From positions 1 to 64,000 of the forward strand of contig NZ_JAHVKO010000006.1 in NCBI RefSeq assembly GCF_019800665.1: 64,000 bases of DNA. Reading direction: 5' to 3'. The DNA comes from Microbulbifer agarilyticus. Its GTDB lineage: Bacteria > Pseudomonadota > Gammaproteobacteria > Pseudomonadales > Cellvibrionaceae. The translations under genes were made by a program, and so were the position numbers. Shown here in pieces: positions 33,869-43,594 of this stretch (positions within the stretch are counted from its first letter, which is position 1; each line of letters opens with the position of its first letter). Under the pieces are notes generated by a model that was not told where the DNA came from, ran no database searches, and saw only the letters and a program-made list of their open reading frames with translations.

Positions 33869-35797
33869 ATGGCCCTCGACCAGATCACCATTCTTGGCAT
33901 CATCGTCGTCACCATCGGCCTGTTTATCTGGGGGCGGTGGCGTCACGATATGGTGGCGCTGGCATCGTTACTGGCCTGTGTTTTCACCGGGCTGATCGAG
34001 CCGGAAGATGCGTTTGCCGGCTTTGGTCATCCGGCCGTGGTCACCGTGGCCTGTGTGTTGATTCTGAGTCGCGGCCTGCAGAGTACCGGGGCCATGGATG
34101 CACTGGCGCAAAAGGTGGTACCCAAACGCGGGGGAATCACCATGGCCATCGCCGCGCTGACCGCACTGGGTGCAGCGATGTCCGGGTTTATGAACAACGT
34201 CGGGGCGATGGCGCTGCTAATGCCGGTTGCCACCGATCTTGCGGTTCGCCACCAGTTGCCACCGGGCAAGGTTCTGATGCCGCTTTCCTTTGGCACCATT
34301 CTCGGTGGCATGACCACCCTTATCGGCACTCCCCCGAACCTGATTGTTTCCGGCTTTCGTGCGAACACCGGCGCCGGTGGCTATGGCATGTTCGACTTTA
34401 CCCCGGTGGGGGTGGTGGTAGCGCTGGTCGGCATTGTGTTCGTTGCGCTCATCGGCTGGCGGCTGGTGCCGGCCCGTACTCAGGCGGGCGCCAGTACCTT
34501 CGATACCGGCACCTACCTCACCGAAGCCCTGGTGGGGGACAAGAGTGCTGCCATCGGAAAGTCCCTCGCTGAGCTGGTAAAAATGATTGGCGACGACGAT
34601 GCCCAGGTGATTGGGCTGGTGCACAACAATGCGCGGGTATCCACCGCCATGCCGGGGCTGCGGGTACGCGCCGGCGACCTGCTCTTGATTGAAGCGGAGC
34701 CGGCGTCCCTGTCATCTGTGCTCTCCAGTCTGGGGCTCAGTTTGAGCGCCGACCCGCAATCGGATGTGGCCGCCAAGGCCACCGTTTCCACCGCGCCGGC
34801 ACTGTCCAACGGTGATGGCGCACAAACCGATACAGGTGAAGCCGCGGAAACGCCGGAAGGCGAACTGGAGGCGGCGCAGGGCAAGGAAAGCAAAAAAGAA
34901 ACCAAGAAAGACAGCGACGATAAACGCTCCAGGGAGCAGGACGATCTGGTAATGCGCGAACTGGTGGTGCTGCCGGACTCCTATTTGATTGGCCGCAGTG
35001 CCGAACATTTGCGCCTGGCCGGGCGCTACGAGACCAACCTGCTGGCCCTGTCGCGGCAGGGACGTCGCTCGGTAAAACGCCTGCGCTCCACACCACTGAT
35101 GAGTGGCGACACACTGCTGATGATGGGTAGTGAGGAAAACCTGGCGCGCTTCGCCAACGAACAGCGTTGCGTACCGCTGGCGCAGCGCGATATCAGTATG
35201 CCGAACAAGGAAAAAGCCTACGTGGCGCTGGTAGCTATGGCACTGGCGGTGGCGGGCGCTGCTTTTGGTTTGATGCCCGCGGCGATTTCTTTCGCCACCT
35301 GCGTACTGGCATTTATGGCGTTGAAAGTGGTGCCACTGCGCAATGCATACGAGGCGGTGGACGGCTCTGTGGTGGTGTTGCTTGGCGCGTTAATCGCTGT
35401 GGCGCAGGTCATGGATACCACCGGCGCCGCGGACGTGGTGGCGAAAACCATGCTGGAAAACCTGGCACAGGAGAATCCGCTGTATGCGCTGGTGTTGATT
35501 CTGGTGGTCACCATGACCCTGTCGGACTTTATGAACAATGCCGCTACCGCAGCCGTGATGTGCGCCATTGCGCTCAGTGCCGCGGAGCAGTTACATGTGA
35601 ATCCAGACAGCTTCTTGATGGCAGTGGCGATAGGCGCGTCGTGTGCGTTCCTGACACCGGTGGGGCACCAGAACAATACGCTGATTCTGAGTCCGGGTGG
35701 TTTTAAATTTGGCGATTACTGGCCAATGGGTTTGCCGCTGGAAATTCTGGTGCTGCTCGTTGCGGTGCCCACCCTGTTGTGGGTGTGGCCGCTGTAG
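33869..35797 (+). CDS. SLC13/DASS-type permease with two RCK_C domains
   Basis: 642 residues. Membrane half one (about 1-205) has MNNVGAMALLMPVA and GGMTTLIGTPPNLIV, the signatures of the CitT/ArsB-like ion transporter superfamily. Two RCK_C (TrkA-C) regulatory domains follow: about 215-290 and, after a very hydrophilic low-complexity insert rich in Glu, Lys and Asp (about 300-360), 365-440. Membrane half two follows (450-642) with FMNNAATAAVM and TPVGHQNNTLI. Members export or import dicarboxylates, sulfate or similar anions. Substrate not deducible. Convergent with the CBS gene. Confidence 0.87.
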   Translation: MALDQITILGIIVVTIGLFIWGRWRHDMVALASLLACVFTGLIEPEDAFAGFGHPAVVTVACVLILSRGLQSTGAMDALAQKVVPKRGGITMAIAALTALGAAMSGFMNNVGAMALLMPVATDLAVRHQLPPGKVLMPLSFGTILGGMTTLIGTPPNLIVSGFRANTGAGGYGMFDFTPVGVVVALVGIVFVALIGWRLVPARTQAGASTFDTGTYLTEALVGDKSAAIGKSLAELVKMIGDDDAQVIGLVHNNARVSTAMPGLRVRAGDLLLIEAEPASLSSVLSSLGLSLSADPQSDVAAKATVSTAPALSNGDGAQTDTGEAAETPEGELEAAQGKESKKETKKDSDDKRSREQDDLVMRELVVLPDSYLIGRSAEHLRLAGRYETNLLALSRQGRRSVKRLRSTPLMSGDTLLMMGSEENLARFANEQRCVPLAQRDISMPNKEKAYVALVAMALAVAGAAFGLMPAAISFATCVLAFMALKVVPLRNAYEAVDGSVVVLLGALIAVAQVMDTTGAADVVAKTMLENLAQENPLYALVLILVVTMTLSDFMNNAATAAVMCAIALSAAEQLHVNPDSFLMAVAIGASCAFLTPVGHQNNTLILSPGGFKFGDYWPMGLPLEILVLLVAVPTLLWVWPL

Positions 35798-35818
35798 GTG
35801 GCAGTATAAAAACGTATT

Positions 35819-36265
35819 TCAAGCGATGTCGTCACCGGGCTTTTGCGTCAGGTCCGTAAGGTACTCACTGCAAAAACGCAGGGCATCGGTCACCGTAACA
35901 ATACCCGCGAGCTCCCCCTCTTTCATCACCAGTACCGAGCCGATACCGGTATCTGCCATGGCTAGCAGAATCTTGTCTAGTGGATCGTGGATGTCGGCGA
36001 TATACGGGCGGCGGGCGCACAGGTCACGCACATAAAGCTGCTGTTCCTCCAGCCTGTGACCGGGTGATTGAACTCGGTCAATATCACCGCGGGAGATAAT
36101 GGTTTCCAGGTCACCATCGCGGGTTACCGGCAGGTGATGTACCTGATGTTCCTCCATCAGCGATTCGGCGGCTTCGATGGGGGAGTCGATATCGATGTGA
36201 TAGGGGAACGGCGTCATCAGTGCCGCAAGAGTGGGCATATGGTGAATATCCCGTATTTTACGCAT
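35819..36265 (-). CDS. Two-CBS-domain protein
   Basis: 148 residues, essentially a tandem CBS (Bateman) module. Motif one: LAALMTPFPYHIDIDSPIEA then HHLPVTRDG and ISRGDI. Motif two: IHDPLDKILLAMADTGIGSV then MKEGELAGIVTVTDAL. Such free-standing pairs bind adenine nucleotides and control partner enzymes or channels. It is convergent with the SLC13 permease, 21 bases apart. No partner is evident. Confidence 0.86.
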   Translation of the reverse strand: MRKIRDIHHMPTLAALMTPFPYHIDIDSPIEAAESLMEEHQVHHLPVTRDGDLETIISRGDIDRVQSPGHRLEEQQLYVRDLCARRPYIADIHDPLDKILLAMADTGIGSVLVMKEGELAGIVTVTDALRFCSEYLTDLTQKPGDDIA

Positions 36266-37007
36266 GTGTTCGATCCCCTGATGGCGATAGTCCTACTCTC
36301 TGCAAAAGAATAGAACAGTGGTTTGGCAGTCTGAAGACAATTGCGGTGGCGAAGTATTTAGCGACTTATGGCTAATATCCCACTAACCATATCGACGAAT
36401 ATAAAAAGGAAATCGAATTAAGCGGGCAATGGTTGGCTATTGAATATCAACGCAGTATTATGCGCAGCCCTCGCTGAGGTGCCGCTTGAGGTTTACGGTG
36501 CCGGTAACGAAGAGTCAGTGAGGGAATAATTTCCTAAGCATGCTTGAAATATCGGAAAACGGTATTACTTTTGTGTTGTTCGGGTTTGCGATTTAGTAAT
36601 GCTATTTACCTGATTGGTTATTTTAATCCTGTAAAATAAATAATTAGACGCAAGTCGGTTATTATTTTCGGGTGCTAATATTTTTCGGTTAATTGCCGCT
36701 ATTTCGAGAAGGTCTGGCTGTCAGTATTCGCTGGATCAAACCGCCGAAGATCCGTGACACCTGTGGCGTACCAACTGCAATTTGGTGTGCCTTGTGTATA
36801 TGCAAAGACTGGATGTTTGCAAATACAGGGTATGTCGCCGCGTTAATGGGAAATATACAACCGAAGGATATGGGGTTTGTCCCGTTATTTCGTACTCTTC
36901 GTTATTTGCTGTTTCAAGTCAAAGCGGCTTGCCGCACACCAGTACAAAATAAAACACGCCATTTAGGCTAGGCGTTTACGCGCAATATATATCGAGGCTC
37001 TATATAT
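36266..37007. promoter_or_regulatory. Long AT-rich region upstream of mvaT
   Basis: 742 bases without a convincing gene. The central part is strongly AT-rich, a typical binding substrate for MvaT itself. The last bases before the ATG form an A/T inverted repeat, TATATAT-CGAGGCTC-TATATAT, that places the GAGG ribosome site in a loop. This could hold autoregulation by MvaT. Confidence 0.5.
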
Positions 37008-37484
37008 ATGTTTCAAGATTACGATCAGATCGAACAACAAATCGCAGCCCATCAGGCCAAAATCGAGGAGCTGCAGGAGCAGAAGGCTCAGGCCGAACGC
37101 AAAAAACAGGGCGTTATCGCCTTTGATAAGGCGCTGGTAAACCTGGCTGCCGAATACAATATGGAAGAAGAAGAGTTCTTCCCGGCGCGTGGCGAAATGA
37201 TCGTGGATTGGCTGGTCGGACAGCTCAACAACGAGGACGCGCCGGACTACGTGCGCTCCCTGAAAGCACGTGTTGCGCGCTCGCTCAAGCGCGATGGTGA
37301 AACGCCACGCCGCGCGGGCCGCAAACCTGCGACGAACAAGCCGGCAGAGCCGAAGTTGGAAACCGGTCACTACCGCAACCCATATACCAACGCCACCATC
37401 GAGAAGAAAAAACGCAACCCGAAACAGTTGAACCAGTGGGTTGCCGAGCATGGTCTGGAAAAGGTGCAGTCCTGGAAGATCTAA
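37008..37484 (+). CDS. mvaT: MvaT/MvaU-type H-NS family xenogeneic silencer
   Basis: 158 residues, slightly longer than Pseudomonas MvaT (about 124). N-terminal coiled coil (residues 1-35, IEQQIAAHQAKIEELQEQKA) for oligomerisation, a middle acidic stretch with EEEEFFPARGEM, a basic Pro/Lys linker (RRAGRKPATNKPA), and the C-terminal AT-hook-like DNA-binding domain: HYRNPYTNATIEKKKRNPKQ then WVAEHGLEKVQSW. This matches the YKNPHTGE...NHKTLKEW pattern of MvaT. It would silence AT-rich acquired genes such as the pair at 13984-16086. Terminator directly follows. Confidence 0.88.
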   Translation: MFQDYDQIEQQIAAHQAKIEELQEQKAQAERKKQGVIAFDKALVNLAAEYNMEEEEFFPARGEMIVDWLVGQLNNEDAPDYVRSLKARVARSLKRDGETPRRAGRKPATNKPAEPKLETGHYRNPYTNATIEKKKRNPKQLNQWVAEHGLEKVQSWKI

Positions 37485-37505
37485 TTTTCCATTACGCACC
37501 CCAAT

Positions 37506-37546
37506 AAAAAAGCCCCCGCCAGCTGCCGCTGCCGGGGGCTTTTTTT
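37506..37546. terminator. Terminator after mvaT
   Basis: AAAAAAGCCCCCG and CGGGGGCTTTTTT form a 13-bp stem with a GC-rich loop, giving U-runs on either strand. Confidence 0.9.
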
Positions 37547-37731
37547 ATCGCCTGCCTGACGTAAGTTCTTTTTTGGGGGCGGCGTGCTCATCGTGAGCTC
37601 GAAGGATATCGGCCATTTTGCGTCAATAGGTGTATTACCGCGTTACGGGAGCGGCCGCGACAGGGGATATCGGCAATACTTTTTCAGGTGCGAACGGAGT
37701 TTTTGAGTTGTAGTTCGACAAGGAGTACCCA

Positions 37732-39780
37732 GTGCCATTCAGGCTCGCTTTACCGGGTGTCGATTTTCGCCGCTGGATTTTACTCGCGGGAATCCCCTTA
37801 GTTCTTTGCATTTGTGTTGCCGGGTGTCGGTCCGACAACGACAACGATAATGCCCCCCGCCCCGGCGAAGCACCGCGCGCCACTACGACCAGTGCCACGA
37901 ATACGCCCACCGCGACCAACGCAAATACCTCGAATACTGGTGAGGAAAAAACCGGAATCTTTGTCGGTGATATCAAAGGCCTGTTTTATGAAACGCCGAG
38001 TTTCTCCGGCCTCACCGATGACAAGGGCCAATTTCGTTACCGGCAGGGGGAACGCATTCGTTTTTCCCTGGGGGGCGTCGATCTCGGCGCGGCACTTGCC
38101 CGCCCCAGAATGAGCCCGTTTAATCTTGCCGGCACATTACCCTTTACCGAAGAGTGGGAGTTCCGTGCGGCGCTGGAGGATCACCAGCGTGTGGATGCAC
38201 TGGACCTGGCCTCCAATATGATGCTGTTCTTGTTGATCCTCGACCGCGACCAGGACCCGAGTAATGGTATTGACCTGACCGATTGGAATGCCGACCTGCG
38301 CGACTACAGCGTCAATTTTGATTTCGACCTCTATGCCTTCCCTTTCCGCCGCGGCCTGGATTCGCTGCCGGCAATAAAAAGCCAGTTTGAAATTCGCTAC
38401 CAGCTGCCGCTGGATGCGCCGCTGTTATATCTCTACGACGCCCTGGGTATCTTGATCCCGACGCTGGTGCCATTCGATGAAACCCGCGACTTTAACGATG
38501 ACGATATCATCGAGCAGCGCATCCTGTGGCGCTATAACGACTTGGGGCTGCCGCGGGATATTCGCTATTCGCTATTTCCCGATGAGCTGGACCGCTGGCG
38601 CGAACGTCTGGAATACACCTATGACGACTGGGGGCGGGCGATATTTGTATTGCGCGAAACCGATCTCGAAGAGAACGGGATAGTGAATTTCTTTTACACC
38701 TCCGAGCGCTTCTACAACGACGAAGGCTTTTTGATTGAAATCATCGAGCAGGATGGCCGAGTACTGCCGGAGGAACAACGCCGCTTCGTGTTTGCTTATG
38801 ACGAGGGCAGTAATCTCGACCTGTATGTGTTTGAGCAGGATTTCACGGTTAGTGGGGTAGTCGACGCGATTTTCGCGATAGAGAGCCTCTACGACGATGA
38901 CGGATTACTGCGCTTGCGGCTTGAGGAATCGGATCGGAATGCCGACGGTCTGGTGCAGCGCCGCTTGCGTTACGAATACTTTTATAACGATCTCGGTCAA
39001 CCGTTCGAGGTGCTGGAAACCGAAGACGACGGCGTGGAATTTCGCGCGGATGGGGTGATCGATCGGCGACGGCAGGTGCTCTATGTGTACGGCGCGGGCG
39101 CCCGCCTGCTGCGGGAGACGGTGCGTTTCGACGATAACGACGATGGCCAGGTTGACCGCATCAACACCTATGAATTTCTGTATGAGAGCAGCGGGCGGCT
39201 GCGCGAGGAAAGCTGGGCCTTCGATCTGGATGCCGACGGTGTAGTGGAATCCCGTCGCACTTTCACCTATCGCTATTCCACCGATGACCTGTTGCTGCGC
39301 GTGGAAATGGACCTGGACAACGATGACAATGGCTTCCCCGAGGCGACCACGGTCACTAACTATCGGTACAACACCCGCGGCCAGCTGCGTGAAACCGAAA
39401 TTGCGACCTTCAATGGCAATGATGAGCAGCAGAGCCTGCTGACCACCACCCGTATCTACGGCGCGCGCGGGCAGCTGGTGGACTGGTATCGCGAGGGCGA
39501 AGGCTTTACCGGAGTGACCAATACGCCGACGCGGCTGCGTTTTCGCTATCGGGAAATCGACGACGGCCTGCGCTATCTAATCGATCACTACCGCTACCGG
39601 CAGCCGCAGTTTACCGAGGTGGGCAACCCGGCCATCAACGTGCCGTGTATCGACTATCGCTTTGCCGAGGGCGAGGTGCGTTGCGGGCTCAGCTGGCCCA
39701 TGCAGTGGAAGCTGTTCTGGGAAGAAACCTGGAAGGCCCCGGGTATCAACCGCGGCGGGCCTGTGGTGATCAGGCCCTGA
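37732..39780 (+). CDS. Large lipoprotein with YD-like and DxDxDG repeats
   Basis: 682 residues from a GTG with a perfect AAGGAG 7 bases upstream. Signal peptide with lipobox VAGC (Cys32). A Thr/Asn-rich linker and a beta domain (about 75-230) precede a run of about seven imperfect 45-60-residue repeats (about 250-610). Each repeat pairs a Tyr/Gly strand turn of YD type (such as YTYDDWGR, YEYFYNDLGQ, YRYNTRGQ) with an acidic loop (SDRNADGLV, FDDNDDGQVD, FDLDADGVV) that resembles a calcium-binding EF or thrombospondin loop. The final domain holds two cysteines. A surface or periplasmic beta-solenoid stiffened by calcium is likely. Function unknown. Confidence 0.75.
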   Translation: MPFRLALPGVDFRRWILLAGIPLVLCICVAGCRSDNDNDNAPRPGEAPRATTTSATNTPTATNANTSNTGEEKTGIFVGDIKGLFYETPSFSGLTDDKGQFRYRQGERIRFSLGGVDLGAALARPRMSPFNLAGTLPFTEEWEFRAALEDHQRVDALDLASNMMLFLLILDRDQDPSNGIDLTDWNADLRDYSVNFDFDLYAFPFRRGLDSLPAIKSQFEIRYQLPLDAPLLYLYDALGILIPTLVPFDETRDFNDDDIIEQRILWRYNDLGLPRDIRYSLFPDELDRWRERLEYTYDDWGRAIFVLRETDLEENGIVNFFYTSERFYNDEGFLIEIIEQDGRVLPEEQRRFVFAYDEGSNLDLYVFEQDFTVSGVVDAIFAIESLYDDDGLLRLRLEESDRNADGLVQRRLRYEYFYNDLGQPFEVLETEDDGVEFRADGVIDRRRQVLYVYGAGARLLRETVRFDDNDDGQVDRINTYEFLYESSGRLREESWAFDLDADGVVESRRTFTYRYSTDDLLLRVEMDLDNDDNGFPEATTVTNYRYNTRGQLRETEIATFNGNDEQQSLLTTTRIYGARGQLVDWYREGEGFTGVTNTPTRLRFRYREIDDGLRYLIDHYRYRQPQFTEVGNPAINVPCIDYRFAEGEVRCGLSWPMQWKLFWEETWKAPGINRGGPVVIRP

Positions 39781-39804
39781 AACTCACCGCGATTATTGAT
39801 TCTG

Positions 39805-41916
39805 TTAGAAGCGGAATTTTACGTCCGCGTAGACGCTGCGTGGCTCGCCGATAAAGTAGCGGTCACCACCGCCCAGGCTGGAGTAGTCGGCGCGCTCCGC
39901 ATAATCCACATCCGCCAGGTTTTCGATACGCAAACCAACCGATGTGCTGTCGCTCAATGCCTGCCGCGCGCGCAGGTGCAATAGCTGGTGACCGTCGTAG
40001 CGATGGGCGTTTCCAATATCGGTAAAGTAGCCGCCGGTGTATTGCCACTGCAGCGCGATCTCGGTGGCGTCGGCCGGTTGCCATGCCAGGTTGAGGCTGT
40101 GCATAGCGCGCGGCGCGGTATCGATGTCGTTGCCGTCGCTGGCGATGGGGCCCGACCCTGGCGCGCTCAGGTCACTGGTGTACTGGTGACGGGCAAAGGT
40201 GCCACTGGCCGCCAGTTTCCAGGCCTCGCTGAGGCGCCAATCCAGTTCGTATTCCAGGCCATAGTGGCGGCTCTCGCCATCGCTCAGATTGAGCCGGTCA
40301 GATGACTGGAACACCACGTCCGACTTTTCCATGTAAAACCCGGTAAGGCTGTAACGCAGCGTTTCTCCGGCGTGGCGGATACCGGCTTCCAGGCTGTCGA
40401 TGGATTCGGAATCCAGGTCGGCGCGGGTCTGGCCATTCTGCAAGCGGTACAACTCCGTGGCCTGTGGCGCGCGGAAGCCGCTTGCCAGGCGCAATACACC
40501 GCTTAGCTGGTCGCCCAGCTGCCGGGTCAGGCTGGCGTTTAGTGACAGGTTGGCGAAGTCATCCGCGCGGTCGTCCGGGCGGGAATATCGGCAGCCAATG
40601 GCGCCGGTAAATCCGCTGATACAGATATCGCCATTGTCCTGGGTGTCCCCACCAATCATGTGATTGTCGTAGTCGTAGCGCAGGTATTCGCCGCGCGCGC
40701 CGATACTACCGGTGGTGCGCTCGTCCAGTTGCCAGTCGGCCTGGGCAAAAATGGCCGCGACCGCTGCGGACACCGAGTAGTCATAGTGGTTGCCGGCGGG
40801 AAATACCGAGAAGCCGCCGTCCTGAGTCTGCTTGAGCCAGCCCGCGGTGTATTCGAGATCCACACCACTGGTCAGTGTCAGCGCCGGATCAATCTGCTGG
40901 CGCAGCGAGGTCTGTACCCCGACGCCTTTCTGGCCGTTTTCCTCCAGCGGTGTACCGGGCAGGAAGTGCATGAGGAAGGCCATGTCGGTGTAGCGCGCGT
41001 AAGGGGTGATCTGCAGCTCATCACCATTGCCCAGGGTGCGCTGTATCTTTACCTGTGCCCGTGCCGCTTGGCTGTCGCGGAAGGCTTCCGGGTTGGGGTT
41101 TTCCCGTTTGCGCGCGTTGTCTTTGTAGGCATCTTTGCCCACCACGTAGCCCGCGGTTTCCTGATTGAGATTGCTCAGGTTGAGTAGTGCCGATATGGAC
41201 CAGTCCTGCCACTGACGGTCATTGCGCAGCTGCAGTTTTTGCTGATCAAAGCCGGAGTCATCCTTGTAGCCGCCGTCACGGGCACCGGTAAAGTCGATAC
41301 GCGTACCGCCCTGATCATCGCCCCGGTTGTGTGTCAGCTGCAGGCGCTGGTAGTCGTTGGCACCGCCTTCGATACCAATTGTGGATTCGCTACCCTGCAC
41401 CGGGGCCGAACTCAGTACGTTGATCACTCCGTGTTGTGCGTCGGAGCCGTACAGCACCGTGCCCGGGCCGCGCAATACCTCGACGCGGCCGGCCTGTTCA
41501 AAGTGCGTATCAAACAGCTGGTTAACGTTACAGAAGCCGGCCCCGCGCACCGGAATACCGTCCTGGGCGACCGCAAAAGCGCCACAGCTACCGGCACCGG
41601 TGAGTACCGGGGAGCGCAGGCCGATCAGGCTTTCCTGACCATTGCCGCGGTTGATGTTCATTCCCGGTACCGAGGACAGGGCTTGGCTGGGATGCACCGC
41701 GCCGATTGCGCTGAGAGTTTCCCCGTTTACGATGCTGACGGAAGCCGGTTGTGAAAGCAGTGGCTGCGGAGTCCGCGCGGCGGTCACGGAAACCTGCTCG
41801 AGCCCAGTGGCTTGCTCTTCGGCAGTGGAATGGGCGGAGCCCGTTGCTACTGCGAGGGACAGGGCAAGCAGTGTTGAGCTGGTGAAGGTTGATGCGGTGG
41901 GTGGGGAAGTGGTCAT
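39805..41916 (-). CDS. TonB-dependent outer-membrane receptor
   Basis: 703 residues from the ATG at 41916 (MTTSPPTAST), which directly precedes the signal peptide. A TonB-box-like LEQVSVTAART (about 40-50) leads into the plug with the PGMNINRGNG and VEVLRGPGTVLYGSDAQHGVI motifs, then a 22-strand barrel ending in VYADVKFRF, with the final Phe for BAM. Two plug cysteines (GAGSCGAF and GFCNVN) lie in loops. It resembles siderophore, vitamin or metal receptors. It starts 75 bases after the ndh stop on the same strand and could be co-transcribed. Convergent with the repeat lipoprotein, 24 bases apart. Confidence 0.9.
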   Translation of the reverse strand: MTTSPPTASTFTSSTLLALSLAVATGSAHSTAEEQATGLEQVSVTAARTPQPLLSQPASVSIVNGETLSAIGAVHPSQALSSVPGMNINRGNGQESLIGLRSPVLTGAGSCGAFAVAQDGIPVRGAGFCNVNQLFDTHFEQAGRVEVLRGPGTVLYGSDAQHGVINVLSSAPVQGSESTIGIEGGANDYQRLQLTHNRGDDQGGTRIDFTGARDGGYKDDSGFDQQKLQLRNDRQWQDWSISALLNLSNLNQETAGYVVGKDAYKDNARKRENPNPEAFRDSQAARAQVKIQRTLGNGDELQITPYARYTDMAFLMHFLPGTPLEENGQKGVGVQTSLRQQIDPALTLTSGVDLEYTAGWLKQTQDGGFSVFPAGNHYDYSVSAAVAAIFAQADWQLDERTTGSIGARGEYLRYDYDNHMIGGDTQDNGDICISGFTGAIGCRYSRPDDRADDFANLSLNASLTRQLGDQLSGVLRLASGFRAPQATELYRLQNGQTRADLDSESIDSLEAGIRHAGETLRYSLTGFYMEKSDVVFQSSDRLNLSDGESRHYGLEYELDWRLSEAWKLAASGTFARHQYTSDLSAPGSGPIASDGNDIDTAPRAMHSLNLAWQPADATEIALQWQYTGGYFTDIGNAHRYDGHQLLHLRARQALSDSTSVGLRIENLADVDYAERADYSSLGGGDRYFIGEPRSVYADVKFRF

Positions 41917-41991
41917 TGCTGCGCGTGCCGCCGGTACCTGATGAGATTTCTGCCATGGTACCGGCCGCGACGAGATCAGCAAAGAGGTGGA

Positions 41992-43326
41992 CTAGTGCAT
42001 CTTGAGCCGTGGGCTTACGAATCGGTTAGCTTGGCCGATAATGTACAAAAGCATGGCCTTGGGCCAGCCGTGTATGGCCGCCAGATGCATGCGATACAGG
42101 GAGCGGTAGGCAACACCCGCCAGTCGGCCTTCAATGGTGAGGCTGCCCTTCACCAGCCCTCCCATCAGGTTGCCGACGGCATCGAACTTGGAGAGGGACA
42201 CCAGTGAGCCACGATCCTTATACACAAACGGTTGCAGTGTTGCTTGCTCGCTGCCGGTATCGCTACTGGCCTCGGCTTCCACCAGACGGATCAGGTTTTC
42301 ACTCAGCGTCTTCGACATCTGTTGTGCGGACTGCGCCCGCGGTGGCACCTTCACACCGTGGCCGTCGATACAGCCGGCGCAGTCACCCAATGCAAAGATC
42401 GCCGAGTCGGTGACACTGCGCAGGGTGGCTTCGACTTCAATCTGGTTTTGTCGGTTTAGCTTCAGGTCGTCCAGTTGCTGCAGGAAGTCCGGCGCTTTTA
42501 CGCCGGCGGCCCATACGCGCATGGCAGCGGGAATCTCGTCACCGTCCTTTGTAATAAAACCAGAGCTCGTCGCTTCCGCGACCTGGGTGTTGGTGAGCAC
42601 CCGCACCCCAATTTTGGTGAGCTCTTTTTCCGAACTGTTACCCAGGCGCGGCGGTAGCGCCGGCAACAGGTGAGGACCGGCCTCGATCAGGGTTACCTTG
42701 AGGTCGCCATTTTTGATGCGACTGTAGTGGCCCATTTCCTGTACCGAATCCACCAGCTCTGCCGCCAGCTCCACACCGGTGGCGCCGCCGCCGACAATGG
42801 CGATATGCACGGACTTAACCACCTGGCTGTCGAGTAACAGGAATTGATCGAGCAGGCGGCTGTGAAATTTCTGCGCCTGCTCTGCGCTATCGAGAAACTG
42901 GCAGTGTTTACGCACACCCGGTGTATGGAAGTCGTTGCTTTGGCTACCGAGGGCGATCACCAGGTAGTCGTAATCGAGTTTGCGTGCCGGCACCAGTGGC
43001 GCGCCATCGGCGTTGTGAACTTCCGCCAGCTCCACCGTTTTATTTTCGCGGTCGAGGGATTTCAGGCTGCCCAGTTCAAATTGGTATCCGTGGGCGCGCG
43101 CATGTACCTGATAGTTGAGTGCGTCGAGGCTTGAATCCAGTGCGCCAGTGGCGACCTGGTGCAGCAGTGGCTTCCAGATATGGGTGCGGTTTTTATCGAC
43201 CAGCGTTATTTGTGCTGCAGGCGATTTGTTGCGCCGGCCAAAACGCGCAAAAGAGAAGTGGCGTCCAAGACTGGTGGCTAGCTGTAGTCCCCCGGCGCCG
43301 CCGCCAATAATGACGATTTTTTTCAT
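41992..43326 (-). CDS. ndh: Type II NADH dehydrogenase (NDH-2)
   Basis: 444 residues with two dinucleotide-binding folds: IVIIGGGAGGLQLA at the N-terminus for FAD and IAIVGGGATGVELAAELV (about 185-202) for NADH; also KPLLHQVATG and the second FAD contact IFALGDCAG. The C-terminus (LYRMHLAAIHG, then basic and amphipathic sequence) attaches the enzyme to the inner membrane. NDH-2 passes electrons from NADH to quinone with no proton pumping. GGAAA lies upstream of the ATG. It lies just downstream of the SelD-like fusion, on the same strand. Confidence 0.92.
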   Translation of the reverse strand: MKKIVIIGGGAGGLQLATSLGRHFSFARFGRRNKSPAAQITLVDKNRTHIWKPLLHQVATGALDSSLDALNYQVHARAHGYQFELGSLKSLDRENKTVELAEVHNADGAPLVPARKLDYDYLVIALGSQSNDFHTPGVRKHCQFLDSAEQAQKFHSRLLDQFLLLDSQVVKSVHIAIVGGGATGVELAAELVDSVQEMGHYSRIKNGDLKVTLIEAGPHLLPALPPRLGNSSEKELTKIGVRVLTNTQVAEATSSGFITKDGDEIPAAMRVWAAGVKAPDFLQQLDDLKLNRQNQIEVEATLRSVTDSAIFALGDCAGCIDGHGVKVPPRAQSAQQMSKTLSENLIRLVEAEASSDTGSEQATLQPFVYKDRGSLVSLSKFDAVGNLMGGLVKGSLTIEGRLAGVAYRSLYRMHLAAIHGWPKAMLLYIIGQANRFVSPRLKMH

Positions 43327-43406
43327 AACAGAGTTTCCTGTAGAGCTTATTAATTCTGGCTCTTCGAAGCGCTCTGTGTGACCCGTTTTATAATATTTTT
43401 AATGCA

Positions 43407-43420
43407 CCGGGGCGCCCCGG
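43407..43420. repeat. Perfect GC palindrome between ndh and the SelD-like fusion
   Basis: CCGGGGCGCCCCGG, 14 bases and fully self-complementary. Two same-strand genes flank it. Without a following T-run on the transcribed strand it is a poor terminator; it may be an operator or a processing hairpin. Confidence 0.4.
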
Positions 43421-43594
43421 CATAAAGGCAGATAGAGAAAACGCTTGGTAGCTATCTGGCCTGAGATGAGGCCAGTATCCTCGCAAGATATGCGTTTGGC
43501 AATCAATTAATGGTTACAGGAGAAATGGTCTCGCGAGAAAGGGAATAGCAGGTGTCACGCCAGTGCAAGCGCAGGCGCTGTCACGGCAGAAAGT

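Noticed and set aside
36693-36971. 92-residue open frame in the mvaT leader
   Set aside because: No ribosome site, atypical composition, and placed in an AT-rich control region; a real small protein is not excluded but unsupported.
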